NCBI RefSeq assembly: GCF_011694815.1
Contig: NZ_CP050177.1
Span: 5,372,001-5,436,000 of the forward strand
Direction of reading: 5' to 3'
Length of the DNA stretch: 64,000 nt
From: Streptomyces liangshanensis
Lineage (GTDB): Bacteria > Actinomycetota > Actinomycetes > Streptomycetales > Streptomycetaceae
Every line of letters starts with the position of its first letter. Positions within the stretch are counted from its first letter, which is position 1. The notes under the pieces were generated by a model that worked only from the letters and a program-made list of their open reading frames with translations, did not search any database and was not told the origin of the DNA. Shown in pieces: positions 8,779 to 16,786 of the stretch. The position numbers were made by a program, and so were the translations under genes.

Positions 8779-10064
8779 AACCCGTGCGGCAGCCACGGCG
8801 CGACGTCCGAGCTGAACGCCGTCGACGCCTCCGCCAGGGCGCCCGGGCGCAGTTCGGTCACGCGGCCCGCGCCCGCCAGCGAGGTCAGCGACACGCCGCC
8901 CAGGTAGGCCGCCGCCAACTCCCGTACCGACAGCGCCAGATCGGCCTGGTCCGCGGTGCGCACGCACGCCGCGCCCTTCGCGTCCCCGGTCAGCCGCCAA
9001 CGCCCCTCGTTCCAGGGGCAGAAGGCGTCCTCCACCTCCAGCACCACGTCCACGGGCGTCCGGTACGTCCGTGCCTCCAGCGCCGCGCCCACCTCCACCA
9101 GCCGTACGTACAGCGCGTCCCTGACCTGGAGCCCGCAGCGCCGCACGTCCGAGACCAGGTGCTGGAACGGGTCGTCCACGGGCCGGTTGCGCGCCCGGAC
9201 CGTCGAGGTCAGGTCGATGCCGAAGAGGAAGCGCCACAGCTCGCCGTACGCCTCCGCGTCCCGCGCGTACAGCTCGCGCAGCTCGACCGTGCCCTTCGGG
9301 CCCGAGCGGTCCCACTCCGGCTTCACGCGGTAGAGGGTGAAGCCCGCCACCTCGCCGTCCCGCTCCACCAGCACGCACTGGACCGGCGACATCCCGTCGC
9401 GCTCGCGCTCCCCGTTCACGACGGGCAGCCGCTCCCAGCCGGGCGTACGGGCGATCATGCCGGGCCGCTCCGGGACCACCGCGGCGTAGATCTCCTCGCA
9501 CGCGGCCCGCACGGCCGGGTCGGTCGCCCCGACCTGCCGCAGCCGGATCCGGCCCGCCCCTGCCCCGCCCTCGCCGGTCCCGCCCCGCGGGACCCCGTCC
9601 GCGTCCACGGCGCGGCGGGGCGGCGCGATCCGCACCCGGGCCGTGTCGATCTCCGCGGCCAGCTCCTGCGTCGCCGCCCCGTACCCGAACCGCCCGTAGA
9701 TCGGCGGTTCCGACGCCGTCAGGATCGCCAGCGGCTCACCCCACGCCCGCACGTCGTCGAGCTGCCGCCGCATCATCGCCGAGAGCAGCCCGCGCCGCCG
9801 GTACGTCGGCGCCACGCTCACCATCGTGATCCCCGCCGCGTCCACCCGCGCGCCGCCCGGCACCGTGAGACCGAAGCGGAACGCCCCCGCCGTCGCGACG
9901 CACTCGTCCTCGTCCCAGACCCCGAGGGAGCGGCCGAACTCCGTGAGATCCCGCCACAGGGCACGTTCCTGAGCGGTCTCCGTCACACCGCCGAAGGCGT
10001 GCTCGAACGCCTTGTACCAGCGGTCCCAGTCGTCCGGCGTGAGCACACGCAGATCAGTCGTCAT
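8775..10064 (-). CDS. GNAT N-acetyltransferase, Eis-like
   Basis: 429 aa with the tripartite layout of the Eis family: an N-terminal GNAT domain (acetyl-CoA loop in ITMVSVAPTYRRRGLLSAMM, about residues 78-97), a second degenerate GNAT domain, and a C-terminal SCP2-like sterol-carrier domain ending in APWLPHGF. Eis proteins acetylate amines, including aminoglycosides and lysines, as hexamers, and the free C-terminal carboxylate takes part in catalysis. The physiological substrate here is unknown. The ATG start at 10064 is the first in the frame. It is divergent from the phosphatase gene at 10171. Confidence 0.88.
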   Translation of the reverse strand: MTTDLRVLTPDDWDRWYKAFEHAFGGVTETAQERALWRDLTEFGRSLGVWDEDECVATAGAFRFGLTVPGGARVDAAGITMVSVAPTYRRRGLLSAMMRRQLDDVRAWGEPLAILTASEPPIYGRFGYGAATQELAAEIDTARVRIAPPRRAVDADGVPRGGTGEGGAGAGRIRLRQVGATDPAVRAACEEIYAAVVPERPGMIARTPGWERLPVVNGERERDGMSPVQCVLVERDGEVAGFTLYRVKPEWDRSGPKGTVELRELYARDAEAYGELWRFLFGIDLTSTVRARNRPVDDPFQHLVSDVRRCGLQVRDALYVRLVEVGAALEARTYRTPVDVVLEVEDAFCPWNEGRWRLTGDAKGAACVRTADQADLALSVRELAAAYLGGVSLTSLAGAGRVTELRPGALAEASTAFSSDVAPWLPHGF

Positions 10065-10170
10065 ATGCCATGAGTAGCAGGGGTACGACGATCGGGCGAC
10101 CCGATTTCGAACACAATGTCACAGGGGTCCCCCTGCACGCGGGGCAGGCGGATGGATAGGGTCCACAACA

Positions 10171-11316
10171 ATGGCCGGCAACGCGAGAACGGACTCCTTC
10201 ACGGCCCGGATGCGCAGAAGACTGCACCGGGGCCGTATCGCCCTGCGCAAATCAGGGGTCGACTACTTCCGCGGGGACGGGTCCGACTGGATCGCTCTCG
10301 CGGGCCTGTTGCTCACGGTCCCGGTCATCGCCGTCGTCACCGTCGCGGTCCCGGTCTGGTGCGCGCCCTCCACGCTCGTCCTGCCCATCGTGGCCGGCGG
10401 TCTGCTGCTGCGGCCCGCCAGCCTGCTCGGCCTGTACGCGGCGGCGGCCGGCGCGCTGATCGTCGAGTCGGTCGTCCTCGGCCCGTACACGGAAGGCACC
10501 GGCCGGGTCACCCCCGGCGTGGTGCTGGTCGTGGCGGCCTGCGGGCTGTTCGGCCTGCTCATCGCCCAGTTCAGGGCCCGGGTCGGGGTGCCCTGGCGGC
10601 GCGGCGGGACGATGCTCTTCGACCTGCGCGAACGCATCCGCGTGCAGAGCGCGCTGCCGCAGCTGCCCCAGGGCTGGCACCACGAGATGGCGCTGCGCCC
10701 GGCGGGCGGGCAGTCGTTCTCCGGGGACTTCGTGGTCGCGGCCCGTACGCACGGCGGGCGCACGCTCGAAGTGGTCCTCACGGACGTGTCCGGCAAGGGG
10801 ATGGACGCCGGCTCGCGCGCCCTGCTGCTGTCGGGGGCCTTCGGCGGCCTGCTCGGGTCGCTCCCTCCGCACGGCTTCCTCACCGCCGCCAACGGCTACC
10901 TGCTGCGGCAGGACTGGGACGAGGGCTTCGCCACCTCCATCCACCTGGTCCTCGACCTGGACTCCGGCGACTACGAACTGCTCTCCGCGGGCCACCTGCC
11001 CGCCCTCCAACTGCACGCGGGCAGCGGCCGCTGGGACGAGATGTCCGGCGAGGGCCCGCTGCTGGGTGTCTACGACGCGGCGCAGTTCGACCCGGTCAAG
11101 GGCTCGTTGCGGCCGGGGGACGTCCTGATGCTCTTCACCGACGGGCTGGTGGAGGCGCCGGGCCGGGACCTCGCGGAGGGGATCGACCGGCTGACCGGCG
11201 AGGCCGACCGCTATGTGGCGGGCGGCTTCGAGGGCGCGGCCTGGCACCTGATCGAGGCGGTGGCCAAGGACGTCAACGACGACCGGGCGCTGCTGCTGAT
11301 CTGCCGCGAGGCGTGA
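10171..11316 (+). CDS. membrane-anchored PP2C-family (SpoIIE/RsbU-like) serine phosphatase
   Basis: 381 aa. Residues about 40-130 carry three to four hydrophobic segments; the rest is a SpoIIE-type phosphatase domain with metal-binding motifs SFSGDFV (about 186), LTDVSGKGMDAG (about 210), LFTDGLVEAP (about 325) and NDDRALLLI at the end. Such enzymes dephosphorylate anti-anti-sigma factors. No sigma factor or anti-sigma partner is adjacent, so the target is unknown. ATG 10171 is the only good start before the first hydrophobic segment. Confidence 0.88.
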   Translation: MAGNARTDSFTARMRRRLHRGRIALRKSGVDYFRGDGSDWIALAGLLLTVPVIAVVTVAVPVWCAPSTLVLPIVAGGLLLRPASLLGLYAAAAGALIVESVVLGPYTEGTGRVTPGVVLVVAACGLFGLLIAQFRARVGVPWRRGGTMLFDLRERIRVQSALPQLPQGWHHEMALRPAGGQSFSGDFVVAARTHGGRTLEVVLTDVSGKGMDAGSRALLLSGAFGGLLGSLPPHGFLTAANGYLLRQDWDEGFATSIHLVLDLDSGDYELLSAGHLPALQLHAGSGRWDEMSGEGPLLGVYDAAQFDPVKGSLRPGDVLMLFTDGLVEAPGRDLAEGIDRLTGEADRYVAGGFEGAAWHLIEAVAKDVNDDRALLLICREA

Positions 11317-11447
11317 CGTCCACCTCGCCGGCGGTGACGTTCTTCTTCCGTAAGACTTTCCCGGCTCCCCTGCGGGAGGCGAGGGAGGAAGCTGGGGCGG
11401 TCACGCGCGCATCCGCGCGGACAGGGCGACCCGGAACGGAACAGAAC

Positions 11448-11642
11448 ATGGTGGTTCGCGGTGTGGGCGGGGTCATTCTGTGCTTGCTGGGCGCGCTCTG
11501 GATCGCCCAGGGCACGGGCGCGGTGAGCGGCTCGGGGATGTCGGGCAAGAGCCAGTACGCGTTCCTGGGCGCCCTGGTGGTGCTGGCGGGCGCGTACCTC
11601 CTCTTCCGCGCCTGGCGCATCCGGGGCCGCGAACGCCCCTGA
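11448..11642 (+). CDS. small two-helix membrane protein
   Basis: 64 aa: a hydrophobic segment at about residues 5-22 (VGGVILCLLGALWIAQG), a short Gly/Ser loop, a second at about 39-57 (YAFLGALVVLAGAYLLF), and a basic tail RAWRIRGRERP. I do not recognise a named family beyond similar small Streptomyces membrane proteins. ATG 11448 starts just before the first helix. It lies 131 bp downstream of the phosphatase and may be co-transcribed with it. Its function is unknown. Confidence 0.7.
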   Translation: MVVRGVGGVILCLLGALWIAQGTGAVSGSGMSGKSQYAFLGALVVLAGAYLLFRAWRIRGRERP

Positions 11643-11701
11643 CCCGCACCGCCCGTGCCGCCCGTCCCCGGCCTCGGTGGGCGGCCCCGGCGGTGGACGT
11701 C

Positions 11702-12442
11702 CTACCGGCCGCCCGAGACGCGCAGGACCGTGCCCGTGGTGTACGAGGCGTCGGGGGAGAGGAGCCAGGAGATGGCGGCGGCGATCTCCTGGGGCTCGCC
11801 CGGGCGGCCCAGGGGGATGGTGGCGGCGGCCTTGGCGGGGCGGTCGGGGTCGCCCATCGCCGCGTGCATCCCGGTGTTGATGATGCCGGGCGCGACCGCG
11901 TTGACGCGGATGCCCTCGGGGCCCAGTTCCCTGGCCAGGCCGAGCGTCAGGGAGTCGGTGGCCGCCTTCGTCGCCGCGTAGTGGACGTACTCGCCGGGAC
12001 TGCCGAGCCCGGCGGCGGTGGACGAGACGTTGACGATGGCGCCCGAACCGCGCGCCCCCATGTCCCGGGCCGCCCGGCGGCAACAGAGCAGGTAGCCGAG
12101 GAGGTTCACCTCCAGCACCCGCCGCAGGTCGGCGGTGCGGGTGTCGGCGAGGCGGCCCAGCGGGCCGGTCACCCCCGCGTTGTTGACCAGGTGGTCCACC
12201 GGCCCGAGCCGGTCCGCGGCGACGTCGAACAGCCGCTCCACGTCCGCCTCGTCGGCGGTGTCCACCCGTACGGTGAGGCACCGCGCCCCGGCCGCCCGCA
12301 CGGCGAGCGCGGTCGACTCGGCGGCGGTGGCGTCGTTGACGTACCCGAGGACCAGGTCGTGCCCGTCGGCGGCCAGCCGGACGCACGTGGCCGCGCCGAT
12401 TCCCCGGCTGCCCCCGGTGACGATGGTGACCGGACGTGACAC
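11702..12442 (-). CDS. short-chain dehydrogenase/reductase, FabG-like
   Basis: 246 aa classical SDR: TGGSRGIG nucleotide-binding loop (residues 9-16), NNAG at 86-89, and catalytic S140, Y154, K158 (YAATK). This is typical of NAD(P)H-dependent 3-oxoacyl-ACP reductases and related ketoreductases. No fatty-acid synthase genes are nearby, so the substrate is open. GTG 12440-12442 is chosen because a perfect AGGAGG lies 6 bases upstream; the longer frame reaching 12562 would run through a 9-bp tandem repeat and is not credible. Confidence 0.88.
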   Translation of the reverse strand: MSRPVTIVTGGSRGIGAATCVRLAADGHDLVLGYVNDATAAESTALAVRAAGARCLTVRVDTADEADVERLFDVAADRLGPVDHLVNNAGVTGPLGRLADTRTADLRRVLEVNLLGYLLCCRRAARDMGARGSGAIVNVSSTAAGLGSPGEYVHYAATKAATDSLTLGLARELGPEGIRVNAVAPGIINTGMHAAMGDPDRPAKAAATIPLGRPGEPQEIAAAISWLLSPDASYTTGTVLRVSGGR

Positions 12443-12484
12443 GTGATGCCTCCTGTGATCTCCCCATGCCGTCCGCGACCACTG

Positions 12485-12511
12485 CGGCGTGACCGGCGTG
12501 ACCGGCGTGAC
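12485..12511. repeat. 9-bp tandem repeat, three copies
   Basis: CGGCGTGAC occurs at 12485-12493, 12494-12502 and 12503-12511 in the gap upstream of the SDR gene. It does not overlap the chosen coding sequence. Confidence 0.85.
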
Positions 12512-12593
12512 CGGCGGGGCGAGCGGTGCGACGTGATCGCCGCGGACCCAGTCGTACCGCACCGCCCGCGCCCCCGGCCGGCAGGGTCCCGTC

Positions 12594-13874
12594 TCAGCTC
12601 ACCGGCTCCTTCTCCCGCGCCGCCACGGCCCCGTCGCTCCCGCCGGCCGCTGTCGGCGCCCGGCCGCCCGGCAGCACCCGGGCCAGCCAGTGCGAACGGC
12701 CCGCCGCCAGCGGCCCCAGGACCGCCAGGACCAGCACGTAACCCGCGATGAACGGCGCCAACCGCGCGTCCAGCGCGGCCCCCGCCGCCATCGTCGCCAG
12801 GATCAGGGCGAACTCGCCGCGCGCCAGCAGCGTCGTCGAGATGTTCGCCGCCGGCCCCGCGCCGAAGCCGTTGATGCGCGCCGCCACCAGTCCCGCGAGC
12901 ACGTTCATCACCAGCGTCACCGCCACCGCCGCGAGCACCGGCCACAGCACCGTCGGCAGGTCGCCCGGGTTGATCGACAGGCCGAAGGCGAAGAAGAAGA
13001 TCGCGCCGAAGGCGTCCCGCAGAGGGTGGACCAGCTTCCTGATCCGCCCGCCGGACGACGTACTGCCCAGCATCAGCCCCACCATGAACGCGCCGATGGC
13101 GTCCGCGACCCCGAACCACTCCGAGACCCCCGCCACGAACACGGCCGCGCCCAGGAAGGAGATGACGAGCAGCTCGTCGTCCTTCGTGTCGATGAGCCGG
13201 CCGACCACCTTCGTCCCGAACCGCGCCGCCAGCGCGAGCAGCAGCAGGAACCCGAAGGCCTTCCCGCCGTCCAGCAGCGCCGCCCGGAGGCTGTCCGCGC
13301 CGGACAGGATCGGCTGGAGTGCCGCGAGGTAGAGCGCGAGGAAGATGTCCTCGACGACGATGATGCCGAGGATCGGCTTCGTCTCGGGATTGCCGATACG
13401 GCCCAGGTCCACCAGCACCTTGGTGACGATCGCGGACGACGAGATGCCGAGCACCCCGGCCAGCACGAGCGCCTCGGAGGTGCCCCAGCCCAGCGCGAAG
13501 CCGAAGCCGAGCCCCGCGCCGACGTTCAGCGTCAGGTACGCGCCCCCGGCGAGCGCCATCTTGCGGCCGCCCGCCCTGAGGTCGTCCAGGTGGAATTCCA
13601 GGCCCAGGTAGAAGAGCAGCAGCACCAGGCCGAGGGCGGACAGCATCTCCAGGTCGTGGGGGTCGGAGACCAGCACGATGCCGGGGGTGTGCGGGCCGAG
13701 GAGGATCCCGGCCAGGATGAACAGGGGGATGGTGGGCAGCTCGATACGGCTGCCGAGGCGGGCGAGCAGGGCGGCGGCGAGGAACGCGCCGCCCATGGCG
13801 ATGAGGGTCTCCGCGTGTCCGATGGGCTTTCCTCCGTCGGCTGGGGCATGGGCAAGGGCAGGAGCGAAGGTCAA
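12594..13874 (-). CDS. cation:proton antiporter, CPA2/KefB-like
   Basis: 426 aa with 12-13 hydrophobic segments and the Na+/H+ exchanger fold. Landmarks are LPTIPLFILAGILLGPHTPG near residue 48, LFYLGLEFHLDDL near 88, and the conserved SSSAIVTKVL and GIIVVEDIFLA segments in the middle, where paired acidic residues are expected to carry protons. It lacks the C-terminal RCK/TrkA domains of KefB/KefC, so any gating subunit is separate. The start is doubtful: the track-length start is a TTG at 13872-13874 with no ribosome-binding site, while a strong GGAGGAAA lies just before codon 18 (ATC, 13821-13823). An AT-rich stretch with an inverted repeat precedes it. Confidence 0.88.
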   Translation of the reverse strand: MTFAPALAHAPADGGKPIGHAETLIAMGGAFLAAALLARLGSRIELPTIPLFILAGILLGPHTPGIVLVSDPHDLEMLSALGLVLLLFYLGLEFHLDDLRAGGRKMALAGGAYLTLNVGAGLGFGFALGWGTSEALVLAGVLGISSSAIVTKVLVDLGRIGNPETKPILGIIVVEDIFLALYLAALQPILSGADSLRAALLDGGKAFGFLLLLALAARFGTKVVGRLIDTKDDELLVISFLGAAVFVAGVSEWFGVADAIGAFMVGLMLGSTSSGGRIRKLVHPLRDAFGAIFFFAFGLSINPGDLPTVLWPVLAAVAVTLVMNVLAGLVAARINGFGAGPAANISTTLLARGEFALILATMAAGAALDARLAPFIAGYVLVLAVLGPLAAGRSHWLARVLPGGRAPTAAGGSDGAVAAREKEPVS

Positions 13875-13883
13875 GGGAAGGTC

Positions 13884-13905
13884 AAGTAATCGTCAGTAGT
13901 TACTT
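13884..13905. promoter_or_regulatory. inverted repeat upstream of antiporter, possible operator
   Basis: AAGTAA (13884-13889) and TTACTT (13900-13905) are perfect inverted 6-mers spaced by 10 bases, in a markedly AT-rich patch (about 13885-13935) inside otherwise GC-rich DNA. It looks like an operator/promoter region; the regulator is unknown. Confidence 0.45.
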
Positions 13906-14081
13906 TACCAAAGAGTTTAACAAGCAACTTTCCCCGCACCCGTCCCAGCCCGGTAGGGCTACCCCCACCCCCGGTCCGCCAGGCACCGCCATGGCCCGCC
14001 CCACCCCCGCTCACTAGCGTCGGAACGGCAGGGGTCACGGGCCCGTCGGAGCCGGCCCCGCTACGCGAGAGGGCGGACACC

Positions 14082-14888
14082 ATGGGATTACGACGCACAC
14101 GCACCCGGCACGACGGCGACGGCGGCGGGGAGCGCGGCATCGCCGTCGAACTCCGCGACGTACGCCGTCAGTACGGACGCGGCCCGGCCGCCGTCCACGC
14201 CCTGCGCGGGATCGACCTCGCCCTCCCGCGCGGCAGCTTCACCGCGGTCATGGGCCCCTCGGGCTCCGGCAAGTCCACGTTCCTCCAGTGCGCGGCCGGT
14301 CTCGACCACCCGACGACCGGTTCCGTGCGGCTCGGCGGCACGAAGATCACCGGCATGAGCGAGACCCGGCTCACCGAACTGCGCCGCACCCGGCTCGGCT
14401 TCGTCTTCCAGGCGTTCAACCTGCTGCCCGCGCTGACCGTCGGCCAGAACATCGAACTGCCCGGGCGCCTCGCGGGCCACCGCCCCGACCGGCGCCGTAC
14501 CGCCGAGATCCTCGCCCGGCTCGGCCTCGCCGACAAGGCGAGGCGCCGGCCCGCCGAACTGTCCGGCGGCCAGCAACAGCGCGTCGCCATCGCGCGCGCC
14601 CTCGTCAACGAGCCCGACGTCGTCTTCGCCGACGAGCCGACGGGCGCCCTCGACACCGCCACGGCCGCCGAGATCCTGTCGCTCCTGCGCACCGCCGTCG
14701 ACTCCCTCGGCGCGACCGTGGTCATGGTCACCCACGACCCGGCGGCCGCCGCCTACGCGGACCGCGTCCTCTTCCTCGCCGACGGCCTCATCGCGGACAG
14801 CCTGCCCCGCGCCGGCGCGGCCCGGATCGCCGCCCGCATGACGTCCCTCACCGCCCCGGCCTTCTCCCGCACGGGGGCCGCGGCCTGA
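14082..14888 (+). CDS. ABC transporter ATP-binding protein (MacB/LolD type), no permease beside it
   Basis: 268 aa ATPase: Walker A GPSGSGKS at residues 58-65, Q-loop in FVFQAFNLLPALT, signature LSGGQQQRVAIARALV, Walker B VVFADEP followed by TGALD, and the switch His in VMVTHDP. The sequence style is that of ATPases paired with FtsX/MacB-type permeases for lipoprotein, peptide or drug efflux. The expected permease gene is absent: the next gene, 37 bp downstream, encodes an HD protein. It must pair with a distant permease, or the partner has been lost. The ATG start sits 43 bases into a plausible leader. Confidence 0.9.
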   Translation: MGLRRTRTRHDGDGGGERGIAVELRDVRRQYGRGPAAVHALRGIDLALPRGSFTAVMGPSGSGKSTFLQCAAGLDHPTTGSVRLGGTKITGMSETRLTELRRTRLGFVFQAFNLLPALTVGQNIELPGRLAGHRPDRRRTAEILARLGLADKARRRPAELSGGQQQRVAIARALVNEPDVVFADEPTGALDTATAAEILSLLRTAVDSLGATVVMVTHDPAAAAYADRVLFLADGLIADSLPRAGAARIAARMTSLTAPAFSRTGAAA

Positions 14889-14925
14889 GGCCGCCCGCGC
14901 GGCGGAGGGCCGGTACAGTCCGCGC

Positions 14926-15378
14926 ATGCCGCACCTGACCCTGACCCTGGCCGAGGTCGAGGCCCTCGCCCGCGAGGCCCACGCCACCCAGACCGACAAG
15001 GCCGGCCGGCCCTACGCGGAACACCTGAGCGCGGTCGCCGCGGGGGTACGGGCCCGGGGCGGGTCCGACGCGCAGATCGCCGCCGCCTGGCTGCACGACG
15101 CCGTCGAGGACGACGCCCTGTCCCGCGAGTGGCTCGCCGCCGCCCCGCTCCCGCCCGAGGTCAAGGACATGGTCCTCGCCCTGACGAAGGAGAAGGGCGA
15201 GGCCCTCGACGCGTACACCGCCCGGATCCTGGCCACGCCGGGCGCCCTCCTGGTCAAGGAGTCGGACCTCGCGCACAACGCCGACCCGGCCCGGCTCGCC
15301 GTACTCGACGAGCCGACCAGGACCCGCCTCGCCGCGAAGTACGCGACGGTACGACGCCTGCTTGGCCTGACCGCGTAG
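14926..15378 (+). CDS. HD-domain metal-dependent phosphohydrolase (RelA/SpoT-hydrolase-like)
   Basis: 150 aa. The HD signature WLHDAVEDDAL (about residues 50-60), the upstream His in PYAEHLSAVA, and KESDLAHNADPARLA near 108-122 match the hydrolase half of RelA/SpoT and the small MESH1-like proteins. The likely reaction is hydrolysis of a nucleotide or (p)ppGpp-like phosphoester, but this is inferred from the fold only. The ATG 14926 start is weakly preceded by GGAGGG. The C-terminus is complete. Confidence 0.82.
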   Translation: MPHLTLTLAEVEALAREAHATQTDKAGRPYAEHLSAVAAGVRARGGSDAQIAAAWLHDAVEDDALSREWLAAAPLPPEVKDMVLALTKEKGEALDAYTARILATPGALLVKESDLAHNADPARLAVLDEPTRTRLAAKYATVRRLLGLTA

Positions 15379-15988
15379 CCGCAGCTGTCCCGGATCCCGG
15401 CGTGTCGGCCACAGCGGAGGCACAGCTTCCGGTCCCTGGACCCGATCGGGACGCCGGAAAGGCCGGGCGGCGGACCCACGCCGTAACCGTTACGGAACCG
15501 GGCGGGCCGGTCGCGCCCCGGCCATGCGCAAAACGTTTCGTAAAGCTTTCCCGGCCCACCCGGGGCACGGAATGCGGGCACCCCTCCTCCCCCCAACACC
15601 CGCCCTCTATGCCCGGATCGACCCGCACAAAAGCGGTCAAGGGGTCACCTCTGCTCACCCTTGCCGCACCGACTCTGACACCAAGTCAATCGACGCGTCC
15701 CCGCCCCCGCAGGCCGTCCGCAGGTGACAGGGAAATGAGCCGCGGATTAATTCTGCGAGGGGCCGGGTGTCGGACCGAATTCGCACGGGTATTCATCTCC
15801 CGCCGGGCGCGGCGGAGTTGACCGCAACCCGGCGCGCCGGACGCGCGATTGGCGAGAACTTGACGTCGATGTTTCGTCACGGAGCAACATCAACAAGGGT
15901 GTTGATGGCACGATGGTCGGAGCGAGGTGTGCGACGTCGTGCGCTTCTGCGGCTGAGCGAGGCGGACCGACGGAGGGTGTGATCAGTT
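15379..15988. other. 610-bp gap without a convincing gene
   Basis: No open frame here has good codon use and a ribosome-binding site. It contains a 7-bp palindrome with one central base (CCGTAAC-C-GTTACGG, 15481-15495), two neighbouring short palindromes (AAACGTTT and AAAGCTTT, about 15531-15550), an AT-rich patch around 15735-15755, a TTGACG hexamer at 15860-15865, and a hairpin with 7-bp arms (15888-15894 and 15901-15907, 6-nt loop) about 80 bases before the next gene. This suggests a long regulated leader or a small RNA, but nothing is proven. Confidence 0.5.
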
Positions 15989-16183
15989 GTGGCCATTTCA
16001 CTGTCTGTGGTGGTGCTGTTGGCGATCATCCTCGTGGTGCTGATCCGAGGCGGCTCCCTCAAGGGCGGCCCGGCGGTGGTCGCCGTGCTGTTCGGCTTCT
16101 TCCTCGCGTCCACGAACATGGCGCCGGCGGTGAACCGGACGCTCAACTCGATAGCGGACACGATCAGCAACATCACGTTCTAA
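15989..16183 (+). CDS. small membrane protein with two hydrophobic segments
   Basis: 64 aa: helix at about residues 3-20 (ISLSVVVLLAIILVVLIRGG), basic/Gly turn, second helix at about 27-43 (GPAVVAVLFGFFLAST), then a polar tail NRTLNSIADTISNITF. Similar small proteins occur in many Streptomyces, without a known function. GTG 15989 is the only start ahead of the first helix, with GGAGGG about 11 bases upstream. The last codons and stop are duplicated just downstream. Confidence 0.72.
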   Translation: MAISLSVVVLLAIILVVLIRGGSLKGGPAVVAVLFGFFLASTNMAPAVNRTLNSIADTISNITF

Positions 16184-16200
16184 CGGCAACATCACGTTCT
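16167..16200. repeat. 15-bp direct repeat, 19-bp period, across a stop codon
   Basis: GCAACATCACGTTCT at 16167-16181 (end of the small membrane protein gene) recurs at 16186-16200 downstream of its TAA. Confidence 0.9.
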
Positions 16201-16259
16201 GACCGGCGGCCCCGCGCCTCGACGCCGACCCGGCGCGGAACCGGGCGGCGGAACGCGAA

Positions 16260-16296
16260 CGGCCCGGCCGGTGGCTTGCGCACACGGGCCGGGCCG
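16260..16296. terminator. terminator hairpin
   Basis: 10-bp GC stem (16260-16269 with 16287-16296), 17-nt loop, between the small membrane protein gene (plus) and tRNA-Gly (minus); it could serve both. Confidence 0.65.
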
Positions 16297-16305
16297 AAGC
16301 TGTGG

Positions 16306-16376
16306 AGCGGGCGACGGGAATCGAACCCGCGTAGCTAGTTTGGAAGACTAGGGCTCTACCATTGAGCTACGCCCGC
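16306..16376 (-). tRNA. tRNA-Gly (anticodon TCC)
   Basis: 71 nt cloverleaf on the minus strand: acceptor GCGGGCG pairs with CGCCCGC, D-arm TAGCTCAATGGTAGA, anticodon stem CTAGT/ACTAG with loop CTTCCAA giving anticodon TCC, and T-arm GGTTCGATTCC. CCA is not encoded. It reads glycine GGA/GGG codons. Confidence 0.95.
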
Positions 16377-16519
16377 ACAACGCGCGCCGCCGGTCGGACG
16401 ACCGCGGCACGAACAGCATCGTAGCGGGTCACCGCCGTTCCCCGCACATCACTTGGCGCCGGTGCGGCGCGGACGGCGTACTCAGTGCCCTCGGGCATGT
16501 ACCCTACGTGTCGCACCAA

Positions 16520-16596
16520 CGGGGTGTGGCGCAGCTTGGTAGCGCGTCCGCTTTGGGAGCGGAAGGTCGTCGGTTCGAATCCGGCCACCCCGACCA
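16520..16596 (+). tRNA. tRNA-Pro (anticodon TGG)
   Basis: Acceptor CGGGGTG pairs with CACCCCG; the D-arm contains GCGCAGCTTGGTAGCGC; anticodon stem TCCGC/GCGGA with loop TTTGGGA gives anticodon TGG; T-arm GGTTCGAATCC. CCA (16594-16596) is encoded. It is divergent from tRNA-Gly, 143 bp away. Confidence 0.96.
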
Positions 16597-16623
16597 GTAG
16601 CCCGACCGCACGACAAGATCACG

Positions 16624-16659
16624 TTGTGGGGCTCTTCCCGCTTGCGGTTACTATGCAAG
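16624..16659 (+). promoter_or_regulatory. candidate tig promoter with overlapping inverted repeat
   Basis: TTGTGG (16624-16629) and TACTAT (16649-16654) could be -35/-10 elements with a long 19-bp spacer. CTTGC (16641-16645) and GCAAG (16655-16659) form an inverted repeat covering the -10. Confidence 0.4.
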
Positions 16660-16786
16660 CTGCGTGCCTGTGTGTCTGAAGAGTCTTCTGAAGGATCTGA
16701 CGAAGCCGGGCCGAATCCGCTGTGGCCGCCGCGAGTGCGGCGGAGACAGCAGAACCCCAGAATTCAGCCACCAAGGAGACCGAACC

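Noticed and set aside
11350..11366. 17-base motif CGTAARRCTTTCCCGGC shared with 15539-15555
   Set aside because: Two mismatches; by rough estimate such a pair among the noncoding bases of the window is expected about once by chance.
15767..15982. 71-aa plus-strand open frame before the small membrane protein
   Set aside because: GTG start without ribosome-binding site, Arg-rich, no family resemblance; more likely leader DNA.
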